Below, piece after piece: positions 16,495-24,800 of a DNA stretch of 38,242 nucleotides. The notes under the pieces are model-generated. The model saw nothing but the letters and a program-made list of their open reading frames with translations, had not been told where the DNA came from and ran no database searches. Within the stretch, counting starts at the first letter, position 1. Each line of letters begins with the position of its first letter. The position numbers were made by a program, and so were the translations under genes. Origin of the DNA: JAJFUG01 sp964386505 (GTDB lineage: Bacteria > Gemmatimonadota > Glassbacteria > GWA2-58-10); contig CAYLSM010000013.1 in NCBI GenBank assembly GCA_964386505.1, forward strand, positions 1-38,242. The letters run 5' to 3'.

Positions 16495-18924
16495 ATGCTC
16501 AGACACGCAGTTCGGTCGCTGTTGGCCGTAAGCCTGTCGCTTACCGCTCTTTTGTCCGCTGGTTGCTCCAAGCCCCAGCGGCCGGCCGTGACACCCGACC
16601 CGTTCCGGGTCGCCCCGGTGCCCACCGGCTGGCAGGTAATCGGGCCGGGCGGCGGCGGCAGCACGTTCATCCCGGCTTTTTCGCCCACCGACCCCTCGCG
16701 CATCCTCATCCGCTGCGACATGACCGGCAGCTACATTACCCGTGACAACGGCGAATCCTGGCAGATGCTGAATTTCCCGGGCGGAGTGGGGGCGTTCGCT
16801 TTCGACCCGAACAAACCCGAGGATGTCTATGTGGGCAGCCGCGGGCTCTACCGCTCGCGTGATGGTGGAGCGAACTGGGAAATCCTGTTCCCGGCTCTTT
16901 CCGCGGTCAAGGCCATCGAGCACCACGATGACCACGCCGATATCCACCTCATGACCAGCGACAATTTCCCAGGCGGTGAGGTGGTCTCGATCCTGGTCGA
17001 CCCTCAGACAGCGGGTAAAATCTACTGTGCGATCAGCGGTGGCCGTGGCGGTGAGTCCGGCCTCTACGTGAGCCAGGATGACGGCGCCACCTGGAGCGAG
17101 GGAGCCAAGTTCGACTCGCCGGTCCTGGCCCTGTTCCAGAACCCGGCCGACCCGGGCCGCGTGGTGGTGTTCTGCCGCCGTTCCTGGAACGCCTGGGACA
17201 AAACGAGCGGCCAGGTGGAGACCCGTCCGCACCCCGATGGCATGAGCGCGGTGACCTCGGTCTCTGGTGGTGTCGACCCCGACAAGCCGGGTGTTTTCAG
17301 GCTCTGGGCGGTTTCCATCCCCGGCCGCCTGGGTGAGCGTCTGCCCGGTAAGGTGTTCGTGAGCGAGGACGCCGCTGTAAGCTGGCAGGAGGTCACGGCC
17401 AATGTGACCGCTGGCAACCCGCTGTCCGACCCGGCCAAGGCCCCCTCGTTCACCTGGATCGGCAGTTGCCTGGCCGACAGCCGCAGCGCCTATCTGGTCT
17501 GCAGCCGCTACATTCAGAATAACGAAAACGGACAACCGGGGTTCTATTACGGGATTTTCCGCACCTCGGACGCCGGCAAAAGCTGGCACTGGGTCTACCG
17601 TTCCGGCGGCGGCAGCGGCCAGTACGGGGTGAGCGACGGCAAAGAGGCGGACAATATCCAGGATTCCTGGGTCCACGAGGCTTTCGCCAGCGATTTTGTC
17701 CTGGCTATCTGCGCCTCGGTCTCGCCGGTCAACCCCGAGCGCGCCATTTTCACCGACTGGTACCGCTCGATGAAGACTGAGGACGGCGGCGGAACCTGGA
17801 CCGCCCTCTATGCCAAGAACCTGCCCGACAGTACCGTGGTAAGCCGCGGCCAGGATGTCACCACCTGCTACGGCGTGCATTTCGACCCCTTCGATCCGCA
17901 GCACATCGCGATCAGCTACACCGATATCGGCTATTTCCACTCGTTCAATAGTGGCAAGTCGTGGCGGCGCTCGGTCAACGGAATCCCGCGTGAGTGGGAG
18001 AACACCTGCTACTGGATGGAGTTCGACCCCACGGTCCAGGGCCGCATGTGGTCGGTCTGGTCCTCCTGGCACGACATCCCGCGTTTCAAGATGATCCGCA
18101 ATCGAGGCTGGCAGGAGAACACCGTGGGCGGAGTGGCGGTGAGCCAGGATGCCGGACGCACCTGGCAGGTCTCCAGCAACGGGTTTCCCGAGCAAAGCCC
18201 CACCACCTGCCTGGCCCTCGACCCGTCCTCACCGGCCGGCGCGCGGGTTCTCTACGCCACGGTCTTCGGTCAGGGCGTGTACAAATCCACGGATGACGGG
18301 GCGAGCTGGGTGCAGAAGAACAACGGCCTGGGCCAGGACCTGAATGTCTGGCAGATCAAGCTGGTCGACAGCCGCACTCTTTACCTGGTCGCCACGCCCT
18401 CGCTCACTTACGGCGATTCGGGCAATGTCCTGGTGAACGGCGCCCTGTACCGCTCGGATGACAGCGGCGAGAACTGGAAGAAGATCGCCCTTCCGGACGG
18501 GGTGCGCTTCCCCAACTCCATAGAATTCGATCCCTCGCGGCCTGAGAGGCTCTATCTGGCCTGCTGGGCCGATCTCGACCCCGGTGATTTCGGAGGTGCG
18601 CGCGATCAGGGGTTGATCGAGAACCAGGGCGGCGTGCTGCTCTCCGAGGATGGCGGCGCCACGTGGAACCAGATCTACGATCCGAAAGCCTATGTCTACG
18701 CGGTCACGGTTGACCCGTCCAAGCCCGGCCGGGTGTACCTGGTGACGTTCCACAACGGCGCGTTCCGCAGCGATGACCAGGGCGCCACCTGGGGCCGGAT
18801 CGACGGCTACAATTTCTACTGGGGACACCGAGTGGTCCTCGATCCGCAGGACACCAGCCAGATTTATATCACCACTTTCGGCGGCAGCGTTTTCCACGGC
18901 GCGCCCACGGTGAATGGTAAGTAG
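16495..18924 (+). CDS. Asp-box beta-propeller lipoprotein (VPS10/GH74-like), copy A
   Basis: An 809-residue protein with a lipoprotein signal peptide (LLSAGC, Cys24) and AGGAG upstream of the ATG. Nearly the whole mature part consists of BNR/Asp-box blades: SRDGGANW, SQDDGATW, TSDAGKSW, TEDGGGTW, SQDAGRTW, STDDGASW, SDDSGENW, SEDGGATW and SDDQGATW, each preceded by phrases like DPSKPGRVYL. This is the double-propeller architecture of VPS10/sortilin and GH74 proteins. Catalytic Asp residues of GH74 cannot be placed, so it may be a glycanase or only a binding propeller. The motif CYGVHFDPFDPQH with SYTDIGYFHS is conserved in the adjacent paralogue and may mark a functional surface. Confidence 0.88.
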   Translation: MLRHAVRSLLAVSLSLTALLSAGCSKPQRPAVTPDPFRVAPVPTGWQVIGPGGGGSTFIPAFSPTDPSRILIRCDMTGSYITRDNGESWQMLNFPGGVGAFAFDPNKPEDVYVGSRGLYRSRDGGANWEILFPALSAVKAIEHHDDHADIHLMTSDNFPGGEVVSILVDPQTAGKIYCAISGGRGGESGLYVSQDDGATWSEGAKFDSPVLALFQNPADPGRVVVFCRRSWNAWDKTSGQVETRPHPDGMSAVTSVSGGVDPDKPGVFRLWAVSIPGRLGERLPGKVFVSEDAAVSWQEVTANVTAGNPLSDPAKAPSFTWIGSCLADSRSAYLVCSRYIQNNENGQPGFYYGIFRTSDAGKSWHWVYRSGGGSGQYGVSDGKEADNIQDSWVHEAFASDFVLAICASVSPVNPERAIFTDWYRSMKTEDGGGTWTALYAKNLPDSTVVSRGQDVTTCYGVHFDPFDPQHIAISYTDIGYFHSFNSGKSWRRSVNGIPREWENTCYWMEFDPTVQGRMWSVWSSWHDIPRFKMIRNRGWQENTVGGVAVSQDAGRTWQVSSNGFPEQSPTTCLALDPSSPAGARVLYATVFGQGVYKSTDDGASWVQKNNGLGQDLNVWQIKLVDSRTLYLVATPSLTYGDSGNVLVNGALYRSDDSGENWKKIALPDGVRFPNSIEFDPSRPERLYLACWADLDPGDFGGARDQGLIENQGGVLLSEDGGATWNQIYDPKAYVYAVTVDPSKPGRVYLVTFHNGAFRSDDQGATWGRIDGYNFYWGHRVVLDPQDTSQIYITTFGGSVFHGAPTVNGK

Positions 18925-18947
18925 GGCTCGAGTTGAACGGTTAAATG

Positions 18948-18979
18948 CAGGGGCGGGCTTAAACCCGCCCCTGTATTTT
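18948..18979 (+). terminator. Rho-independent terminator between the two propeller genes
   Basis: A 10-bp stem CAGGGGCGGG / CCCGCCCCTG (18948-18957, 18964-18973) with a 6-base loop and TATTTT after it, 23 bases past the stop. It suggests the two paralogues are transcribed separately or attenuated between them. Confidence 0.75.
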
Positions 18980-19046
18980 GATTGCAAAGTCCCAAGTTAG
19001 TGTGGACAGCGGGCCATAGGTTCGTTTCAACCTGAGGGAAGCACAT

Positions 19047-21446
19047 ATGAAAATTTGTAGAACCATTGCCACCTTATCAATCGTGCTGGCGCTGTCAGCC
19101 GCTGCCTGCGGCAAGAAAACCGCACCCCAGGAGACGGCCCCGGTCGAAGCGGCCCCGGTTTCGGCCTGGCGGGTGATCGGCCCCGGCGGAGGCGGCGGAC
19201 AGTTCATCCCCACGATCAACCCGGCCGACTCGAACAACGTCTTCATCCGCTGCGACATGACCGGCGCCTATGTCACCTATGACGGCGGCAAGAGCTGGCG
19301 CATGTTCAACCTGCGCACCGTGGTGATCGATTTCGAATTCGACCCGTCCAATCCCAGCACGGTCTACGCCAGCACCGGCGCCGCGCTCTGGCGCAGCGAG
19401 GATCGAGGCCTGCGCTGGCACCTTCTCTGGCCTGACCCTGGCAACGTGACCGCCGAGCGCATGCTGGGCGATCACGCCTCCCAGTCTTTCGAGACCACGG
19501 ACAGCATGCCGGATGGCAACATCTTCCTCGTCTGTGTCGATCCCGCGGACAGCCGGAGAATCTACCTGGGGATGGGTCAGTCGATAAGGAGTATGCGGGG
19601 CGCCAAGTCACTGATGGGACTGGATTCCTCGCGTGTCATGGTTTCCGAGGACCGCGGGGCCTCCTGGCGGCTGCTCGGCCGTCTGCGCGGCTGGACCGTT
19701 AAAGCCATCGCTCCGGGAGCCTGGGATGGCGTCCCGGGCGGAGTGACAGCGGTATCGGAACTGGAAACGGTGCGTATCCAACCGGATGGGAGCGCCGAGC
19801 ACACCGCCCTGCCGGTTCAGTTCATCCAGGCCGCCGACTGCGGAAAGGGCGCCCACGGCAGCGTGATTTATATCCTCGAGGGCCGCGCCCGCCGTCCGGA
19901 CATGGTTTCCGCGGCTTCCGGGAACGCGGTTTACCGCTCGGATGACCGCGGAGCCACCTGGGTCGCGGCTGCGGGCGGACTCACCCCTCCGGCCGGGAAC
20001 GCCGATTTCTCCACCCTGGCCACCTGTGCCTCGGACCCGTCAGTGGCCTACCTGTCCTGCAACCGCTTTCCGGCCAGCGACAGCCTGGCTTATTTCGGCA
20101 TCCTCAAGACCACGGACAGCGGAGCCAGCTGGCAGTGGGTCTACCAGGCAACGGATGACGGGGTGGTGGGGAAGAACCATGCGGATGGCTGGATGGACGA
20201 GACCTACGGTCCCTCCTGGGCCGGCGCGCCGATCTGCCTGGGAGTCAGCCCGACCGATCCCAATATCTGTTACGGCTCGGATTACGGCACCAGCCAGCGC
20301 ACCCTGGACGGCGGCAAGTGGTGGGAGCAGGTCTACAGCCGCAAGCTGGAGGACGGTTCCTGGACCAGCCGCGGTCTGGATGTCACCACCTGCTACGGCG
20401 TGCATTTCGACCCATTCGACAGCCTGCACTGCTTCATCAGCTACACCGACATCGGACTGTTCCACAGCCTGAACGGCGGCCAGAGCTGGATTCACAGCCT
20501 GAAAGGCGTGCCGCGCCCCTGGATCAACACCTGCTACTGGCTGACCTTCGACCCGCAGGTGCAGGGTAAAATCTGGTCGGTCTGGGGCAACGCGCACGAT
20601 CTTCCCCGGCCCAAGATGTTCCGCGGTGATTTCAGCCGCTTCCAGGGCGGGGTGGCGCTCTCGGAGGATGGCGGAAAGTCCTGGCACGCGGTCACCGCGG
20701 GGATGCCCCCGAATACTGTTTGCACGCACGTGCTGCTTGACCCGGATAGTCCGGCCGAGGCCCGCACGCTTTATGTCTGCGGGTTCGGCAAAGGCGTGTT
20801 CAAGTCCGTGGACGGTGGAGCGAACTGGAAGCTGATGAACAAAGGTCTTTCGGACAAGAACCTCAACGCCTGGCGCATGGAGCGCCTGCCGGACGGCAGC
20901 CTGTTCCTGCTGATCGCCCGCGGCGGGCTGGAGGGCCGGGGCTATATCGATGGTGGGCTGTACGTGAGCCGGGACGGCGCGGCGAGCTGGAAACAGGTGC
21001 CGCTGCTGCCAGGGGTAAATGCCCCCAATGACCTGGTGGTCGACCCGCAGGACCCCAAGCGCATGTACCTGAGCTGCTGGCCCGCGCCGGTGGAGGGAGT
21101 GGAGCGTAACGGCGGGCTGCTGCGCACGCAGGACGGCGGAGCCTCCTGGGAGCGGGTGTTCGATGAGGACGCGCATGTCTACGCCACGGCGGTCGACCCC
21201 ACCAACCCGGCGGTGGTCATTATCAACACCTTCGACAGCGCGGCTTTCCGCAGCGAGGACTACGGCGCGAGCTGGGCCCGACTGGGCGGCTACAATTTCA
21301 AGTGGGGCCACCGTCCGGTGTTCGATCCGCACCACCCGGACAAGATATTCCTGACCACGTTCGGCGGCAGCGTGTTCTATGGCCCGGCCAAGGGCGACCC
21401 AGGCGCGTTTGAGGATATCGTGGAGCACCAGGTGTTGCGCTGGTAA
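19047..21446 (+). CDS. Asp-box beta-propeller lipoprotein (VPS10/GH74-like), copy B
   Basis: A 799-residue tandem paralogue of the gene at 16495. The lipoprotein signal ends in SAAAC (Cys21), and GAGGGAAG precedes the ATG. The shared N-terminus of the mature protein (WRVIGPGGGGGQFIP versus WQVIGPGGGGSTFIP), RCDMTGAYVT, CYGVHFDPFDS and SYTDIGLFHS show common descent. Asp boxes include SEDRGLRW, SEDRGASW, SDDRGATW, SEDGGKSW, SVDGGANW, SRDGAASW, TQDGGASW and SEDYGASW. It is expected to be an outer-membrane-anchored propeller binding or degrading an oligo- or polysaccharide; the substrate is unknown. A divergent middle region (about residues 170-290) differs most from copy A and could hold specificity loops. 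Confidence 0.88.
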   Translation: MKICRTIATLSIVLALSAAACGKKTAPQETAPVEAAPVSAWRVIGPGGGGGQFIPTINPADSNNVFIRCDMTGAYVTYDGGKSWRMFNLRTVVIDFEFDPSNPSTVYASTGAALWRSEDRGLRWHLLWPDPGNVTAERMLGDHASQSFETTDSMPDGNIFLVCVDPADSRRIYLGMGQSIRSMRGAKSLMGLDSSRVMVSEDRGASWRLLGRLRGWTVKAIAPGAWDGVPGGVTAVSELETVRIQPDGSAEHTALPVQFIQAADCGKGAHGSVIYILEGRARRPDMVSAASGNAVYRSDDRGATWVAAAGGLTPPAGNADFSTLATCASDPSVAYLSCNRFPASDSLAYFGILKTTDSGASWQWVYQATDDGVVGKNHADGWMDETYGPSWAGAPICLGVSPTDPNICYGSDYGTSQRTLDGGKWWEQVYSRKLEDGSWTSRGLDVTTCYGVHFDPFDSLHCFISYTDIGLFHSLNGGQSWIHSLKGVPRPWINTCYWLTFDPQVQGKIWSVWGNAHDLPRPKMFRGDFSRFQGGVALSEDGGKSWHAVTAGMPPNTVCTHVLLDPDSPAEARTLYVCGFGKGVFKSVDGGANWKLMNKGLSDKNLNAWRMERLPDGSLFLLIARGGLEGRGYIDGGLYVSRDGAASWKQVPLLPGVNAPNDLVVDPQDPKRMYLSCWPAPVEGVERNGGLLRTQDGGASWERVFDEDAHVYATAVDPTNPAVVIINTFDSAAFRSEDYGASWARLGGYNFKWGHRPVFDPHHPDKIFLTTFGGSVFYGPAKGDPGAFEDIVEHQVLRW

Positions 21447-21450
21447 GCCA

Positions 21451-21466
21451 TATAAAAATTATAATA
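21451..21466 (+). repeat. AT-rich 16-mer, copy 6
   Basis: TATAAAAATTATAATA, identical to copy 2. It lies 4 bases after the stop of the propeller gene and directly before the terminator hairpin at 21471. Confidence 0.65.
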
Positions 21467-21470
21467 AAAA

Positions 21471-21500
21471 GCGGGCGCCGGGAGTGGTTCCGGCGCCCGC
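21471..21500. terminator. Bidirectional terminator between convergent genes
   Basis: An 11-bp stem GCGGGCGCCGG / CCGGCGCCCGC (21471-21481, 21490-21500) with an 8-base loop. On the minus strand it is followed by TTTTTATTATAATTTTTATA, a strong U tract. On the plus strand the tail is TCTGTTTA, so termination should be stronger for the ankyrin gene. Confidence 0.8.
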
Positions 21501-21533
21501 TCTGTTTATGCAATCCGGTTCTGGCAGGACCTC

Positions 21534-22754
21534 TCAGGGCTTCTGCCTGGCCTCGATGAAGGATTGCAGGTACTCCGCCGTATCCGGATGACCTTTCTCG
21601 CGCGCCAGGTCCAGGGCGGTCCGGCCGCTGTCTGTTTTCAGCTCCAAGTCCGCACCAGCCTTAAGCAGAGCGGCCACTGCAAAGAGGCTCCCGTTAGCCG
21701 CGGCAAGCATCAGCGGGGTTTGTGAGCTATTGTCACGCAGGTTCAAATCTGCGCCCTTGGCTATCAGCACGGGCAGAACCGCGCTGCTGTCGCGCAGGGC
21801 GCTCTCGGCCAGGGCCGAACGGCCGTCCCCGTTTTTGGCGTCTATGTCCGCCCCGCGATCGAGGAGCAGGCTTGCCATTTCGGGCGAATCTTTCCAGACA
21901 GTCGACACCAGCAGAGGAGTGTTGCCGTAAAGGCCACACCAGTTCGGGTCGGCGCCTGCGTCCAGCAGGTCTTCTGCGATTTCTCTCTGCCGGAAAGATA
22001 CAGCCAGCGACAGTGGGCTTAGATGCTGATAACTGAAGTTTACTTTAGCGCCCGCGGCGAGAAGTTCCTTGACCACACCGTCGTGGCCTGCCCGCGCCGC
22101 CCACATCAGCGGGCTAAGTAAGCCCGAGGCATCCGGAGCGGCCCCGGCGGCAAGCAGGGCCTGCACTATCCGGCATTGCCCGTGTGCCGAGGCCCACACC
22201 AACACTGTGGCTCCACCGGAAAAGACCGAATCGATGTTTGGATGCCGGGCGAGGGCCGCTTCCACCAATTCCAGGCTGTCCAAGGCAACGGCCAGCATCA
22301 GCGGGGGCATGTCCGCGGATATTTGAGGCTCCCGGCTGACAAGGAACCTGGCTATCTCCACTTGCCCGAGTTCGCCGGACATGAACAACGCCTTGGCGAA
22401 ATCTATTCTGGCCCCCCTGTCCAATAGCAGGCGCAGCACTTCGAGGTGATTGAGAATCAGTTGAGAGAACCAAGGCGGTGTAAAATCGATTGGTTCATGC
22501 GAGAGCATATAGCCCAGGGGCTCATCCGGGTTTGCCCCGTGGTCCAGGCACCAGGCCACCGAATCCACGTCCCCGGATTTGAGGGCCGCGGCGAAGCGAC
22601 GGTTTAGTTCGTTGTCGTTCGGATAACGGGGTCTGGCGGCCAGTCCGACGGTTTTGGCGCTGTCGGGGCCCGACTGGGCGAGGCAAGTGCAGCTGAAGAA
22701 AAAAAGCGACAGGAATACAACAATTGGCAGAGAAACGGAGACGTAAGAACGCAT
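21534..22754 (-). CDS. Exported ankyrin-repeat protein
   Basis: A 406-residue protein with a signal peptide (VVFLSLFFFSCTCLA, cleavage before QSG) and a near-perfect SD, GGGAGGT, a few bases before the ATG. The mature part is a stack of about ten ankyrin repeats, for example ALKSGDVDSVAWCLDHGANPD, DGVVKELLAAGAKV, NTPLLVSTVWKDSPEMASLLLDRGADID and SQTPLMLAAANGSLFAVAALLKAGADLE, ending with a short charged tail. Ankyrin stacks bind proteins; the export signal points to a periplasmic or extracellular partner that cannot be named. It lies downstream of the carboxypeptidase-kinase set on the same strand but with a 143-base gap that holds its own promoter candidate. Confidence 0.9.
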   Translation of the reverse strand: MRSYVSVSLPIVVFLSLFFFSCTCLAQSGPDSAKTVGLAARPRYPNDNELNRRFAAALKSGDVDSVAWCLDHGANPDEPLGYMLSHEPIDFTPPWFSQLILNHLEVLRLLLDRGARIDFAKALFMSGELGQVEIARFLVSREPQISADMPPLMLAVALDSLELVEAALARHPNIDSVFSGGATVLVWASAHGQCRIVQALLAAGAAPDASGLLSPLMWAARAGHDGVVKELLAAGAKVNFSYQHLSPLSLAVSFRQREIAEDLLDAGADPNWCGLYGNTPLLVSTVWKDSPEMASLLLDRGADIDAKNGDGRSALAESALRDSSAVLPVLIAKGADLNLRDNSSQTPLMLAAANGSLFAVAALLKAGADLELKTDSGRTALDLAREKGHPDTAEYLQSFIEARQKP

Positions 22755-22808
22755 GTTACCTCCCGGCTTGTTTTTACTGTGGGGGGCCGGGTTTGCTGTA
22801 TGAGAACC

Positions 22809-22836
22809 ATATTATAGACTTATTCTGGAGAGTCAA
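22809..22836 (-). promoter_or_regulatory. Promoter candidate for the ankyrin gene
   Basis: On the minus strand TTGACT (22836-22831) is followed by TAATAT (22814-22809) after 16 bases; an overlapping TATAAT would have a short 14-base spacer. It lies about 55 bases upstream of the start in an otherwise featureless 143-base gap. The box region also partly resembles the AT-rich 16-mer (13 of 16 positions). Confidence 0.4.
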
Positions 22837-22897
22837 GGGTTTGCTTTAATGCGTTATCCCGGATGTTGTTTCAGTTTGATCACTGCTTTGACAGATA

Positions 22898-23878
22898 TTA
22901 CCTGTACTCCTCCAGCACTATCCACCGCTCCGCTCCAGTGTCGTCCAGGGCCTGGATTTCCTGTTCCGTGACCGGCTCCGTGGCCCCGCGGCGCGCGCAG
23001 TTGAGCGCCCCCAGAAGGTTGCCGCGACGGCAGCATTCCGTGAGCGCACGGCCGCGCAGCCAGGCGTCGAGAAACCCCGCGCTGAATGCGTCCCCCGAGC
23101 CTACCGTGTCCAGAACCTCCACCCGGTAGCCCGGCGAGTACAACACCCCGGGGGTTCCTTTCGCCGCGGCCAACGCGCCACCGGCTCCCAGGCTGATCAC
23201 GCAGGCGGCCAGGCCCAATTCCACCAGGCTGCGCGTGCAGAAAGCGGGAAGGTCGAGTCCGCTCCAGCCCAGCAGGCTCATGACTTCGGAAACCTCTTGT
23301 GCGTTGAGCTTCAGGATATCCGCCCGGCGCAGGCTCTCGGTCACGGTCTGCTGGCTGTAGCAGCCTTGCCGCAGGTTGAGGTCCAGGAACTTGAGAGCGC
23401 CGGTTGCCATATCTAAAAGATTGTATAGTGTCTCCCGGCTGGCCTCTGTGCGCTGGACCAATGTGCCGAAACAGACACAGCGCGCCGTGGCCACCGTCCG
23501 CTCCAGCCCGGGGCTGAATAGTATCCGGTCATAAGCCCGCTCCGGCAGGATCGTATACTCCGGGATACCCTCCGGCGAGAGTGACACTTCCACCGCTCCG
23601 GTCGCCTGCGTGCTGTCGCGCTGAATGAGACTGCAGTCCAGACCCATACTGCGAATCTGTTCCAGCGCCCGCCGCCCCTCGTTGTCCGCTCCCACCCGGC
23701 TCACCATGCACACTGCAAGGCCCAGGCCGGCCAGGCGCAGGGCCAGGTTGAGCGGTGCGCCGCCCAGCACAGCCCCGCCCGGCAAGCGGTCCCAGAGCAC
23801 CTCGCCGAACGAGATGACGGATTTATTCTTACGCTCCTCAACCGTTGGAGCTTTGACTTGCCGCCAGCACCCGGGCAT
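22898..23878 (-). CDS. PfkB-family carbohydrate kinase (fructokinase-like)
   Basis: A cytoplasmic kinase transferring phosphate from ATP to a sugar, probably a ketohexose or related compound. The frame is open to 23980, but the ATG at 23878 has AGGAG 8 bases upstream and lies just after the previous stop, giving 326 residues. Family signatures: N-terminal ISFGEVLWDRLP and GGAPLNLALRLAGLG (substrate side), central DLNLRQGCYS typical of fructokinase-like members, and C-terminal DTVGSGDAFSAGF with catalytic Asp263 and the anion hole. It is the last gene of a very tightly spaced set (5-base gap) with the DUF6528-like and M32 genes, which suggests translational coupling. The sugar cannot be decided from sequence. 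Confidence 0.9.
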   Translation of the reverse strand: MPGCWRQVKAPTVEERKNKSVISFGEVLWDRLPGGAVLGGAPLNLALRLAGLGLAVCMVSRVGADNEGRRALEQIRSMGLDCSLIQRDSTQATGAVEVSLSPEGIPEYTILPERAYDRILFSPGLERTVATARCVCFGTLVQRTEASRETLYNLLDMATGALKFLDLNLRQGCYSQQTVTESLRRADILKLNAQEVSEVMSLLGWSGLDLPAFCTRSLVELGLAACVISLGAGGALAAAKGTPGVLYSPGYRVEVLDTVGSGDAFSAGFLDAWLRGRALTECCRRGNLLGALNCARRGATEPVTEQEIQALDDTGAERWIVLEEYR

Positions 23879-23883
23879 CGGCG

Positions 23884-24798
23884 CTACTCCTGCGGGCACA
23901 CCCAGCGCGCCTTGTACAGGCGCTGGCCGGGAAGCTCGATCTGTCCGGGCGGGTTCTGCAGCCGCACGATGGAGGTCCACCAGTCCCTGCCCTCGGCGCG
24001 GGTCCAGGCGATCCGGCCGTTCACCGGGTTCACGCTGATACTTTTCACGTCCGCGCTGTCGGCCAGAAGCGGGTGCGGTTTGAGGCTCCAGTTGTCGCGG
24101 TCGAACAGCCAGCAGTGGTGCGTGGTGCTGACCGAAAGGCAGGCGCTCCCCGGCACAGGCTGAAAGTCGTGGCCCATGCCCTCGGGCAGGGCGAGCCGAG
24201 CCTGACAGCTCAGTCTTTCGAATCTGCCGGATGAATATAATAATTTGTATATATGAATCTCTTTGTCTCCCAGGGCGTACAATCTCTGGCGCTCGTTGTC
24301 CCAGACCACGCCATGCGCCCAGGGCAGGTTGTCCTCTGCCAGCACGCGTCCCGGAGTGGAAAGGTCAAACACGAGTACACGGTCGCCGCGGCCGTTTTCG
24401 GCGTGGGAGGCGGCCACGGCAAGAAGCCCGCCGGGGAGCAGCTCGGCCGAGTGGGCGTTGGGCACAGTGGCGTAGAACAGAGCTTTGCCCGAGGCGCGCT
24501 CCACTACGGCTACACCGTCCGAGGAGGAGCTGATCACGATCTTGCGGCCACCCTCCACGGTTTTGCAGTCATCCGTGCTGGCGAATCGTGCGCGCATGGA
24601 ATCGGGCAGGCCGCTGCGCTCATCCGCGCGCCAGGACCAGACTTTTTCGGGCGTTCCAGCTCCCAGCCTCAGCACGAACACCTCATCCCAGCCGCAGAGC
24701 ACGATCTCCGGAGCGGCGGGGTTCTGCGCCCGCAGACCGGAGGCAGCCGCCGAGGCCAGGACCAGCGCCAGGACTGTAATCCAGCTCTTGAAAGACAT
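23884..24798 (-). CDS. Exported DUF6528-like protein (beta-propeller type)
   Basis: A 304-residue protein with a signal peptide cleaved near LRA/QN (residues 23-26). It resembles the DUF6528 family: EIVLCGWDEVFVLRL, KVWSWRADE, KIVISSSSDGVAVVE, VPNAHSAELLPGGLLAVAAS and WAHGVVWDNERQRLYALGD. The pattern of about 40-residue blades suggests a small beta-propeller exported to the periplasm; no biochemical role is known to me. Its start lies 2 bases after the stop of the M32 gene, with GAGGT inside that gene's end, so translation is probably coupled. The codons at 24234-24258 are strikingly AT-rich compared with the rest of the gene. Confidence 0.78.
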   Translation of the reverse strand: MSFKSWITVLALVLASAAASGLRAQNPAAPEIVLCGWDEVFVLRLGAGTPEKVWSWRADERSGLPDSMRARFASTDDCKTVEGGRKIVISSSSDGVAVVERASGKALFYATVPNAHSAELLPGGLLAVAASHAENGRGDRVLVFDLSTPGRVLAEDNLPWAHGVVWDNERQRLYALGDKEIHIYKLLYSSGRFERLSCQARLALPEGMGHDFQPVPGSACLSVSTTHHCWLFDRDNWSLKPHPLLADSADVKSISVNPVNGRIAWTRAEGRDWWTSIVRLQNPPGQIELPGQRLYKARWVCPQE

Positions 24799-24800
24799 TT

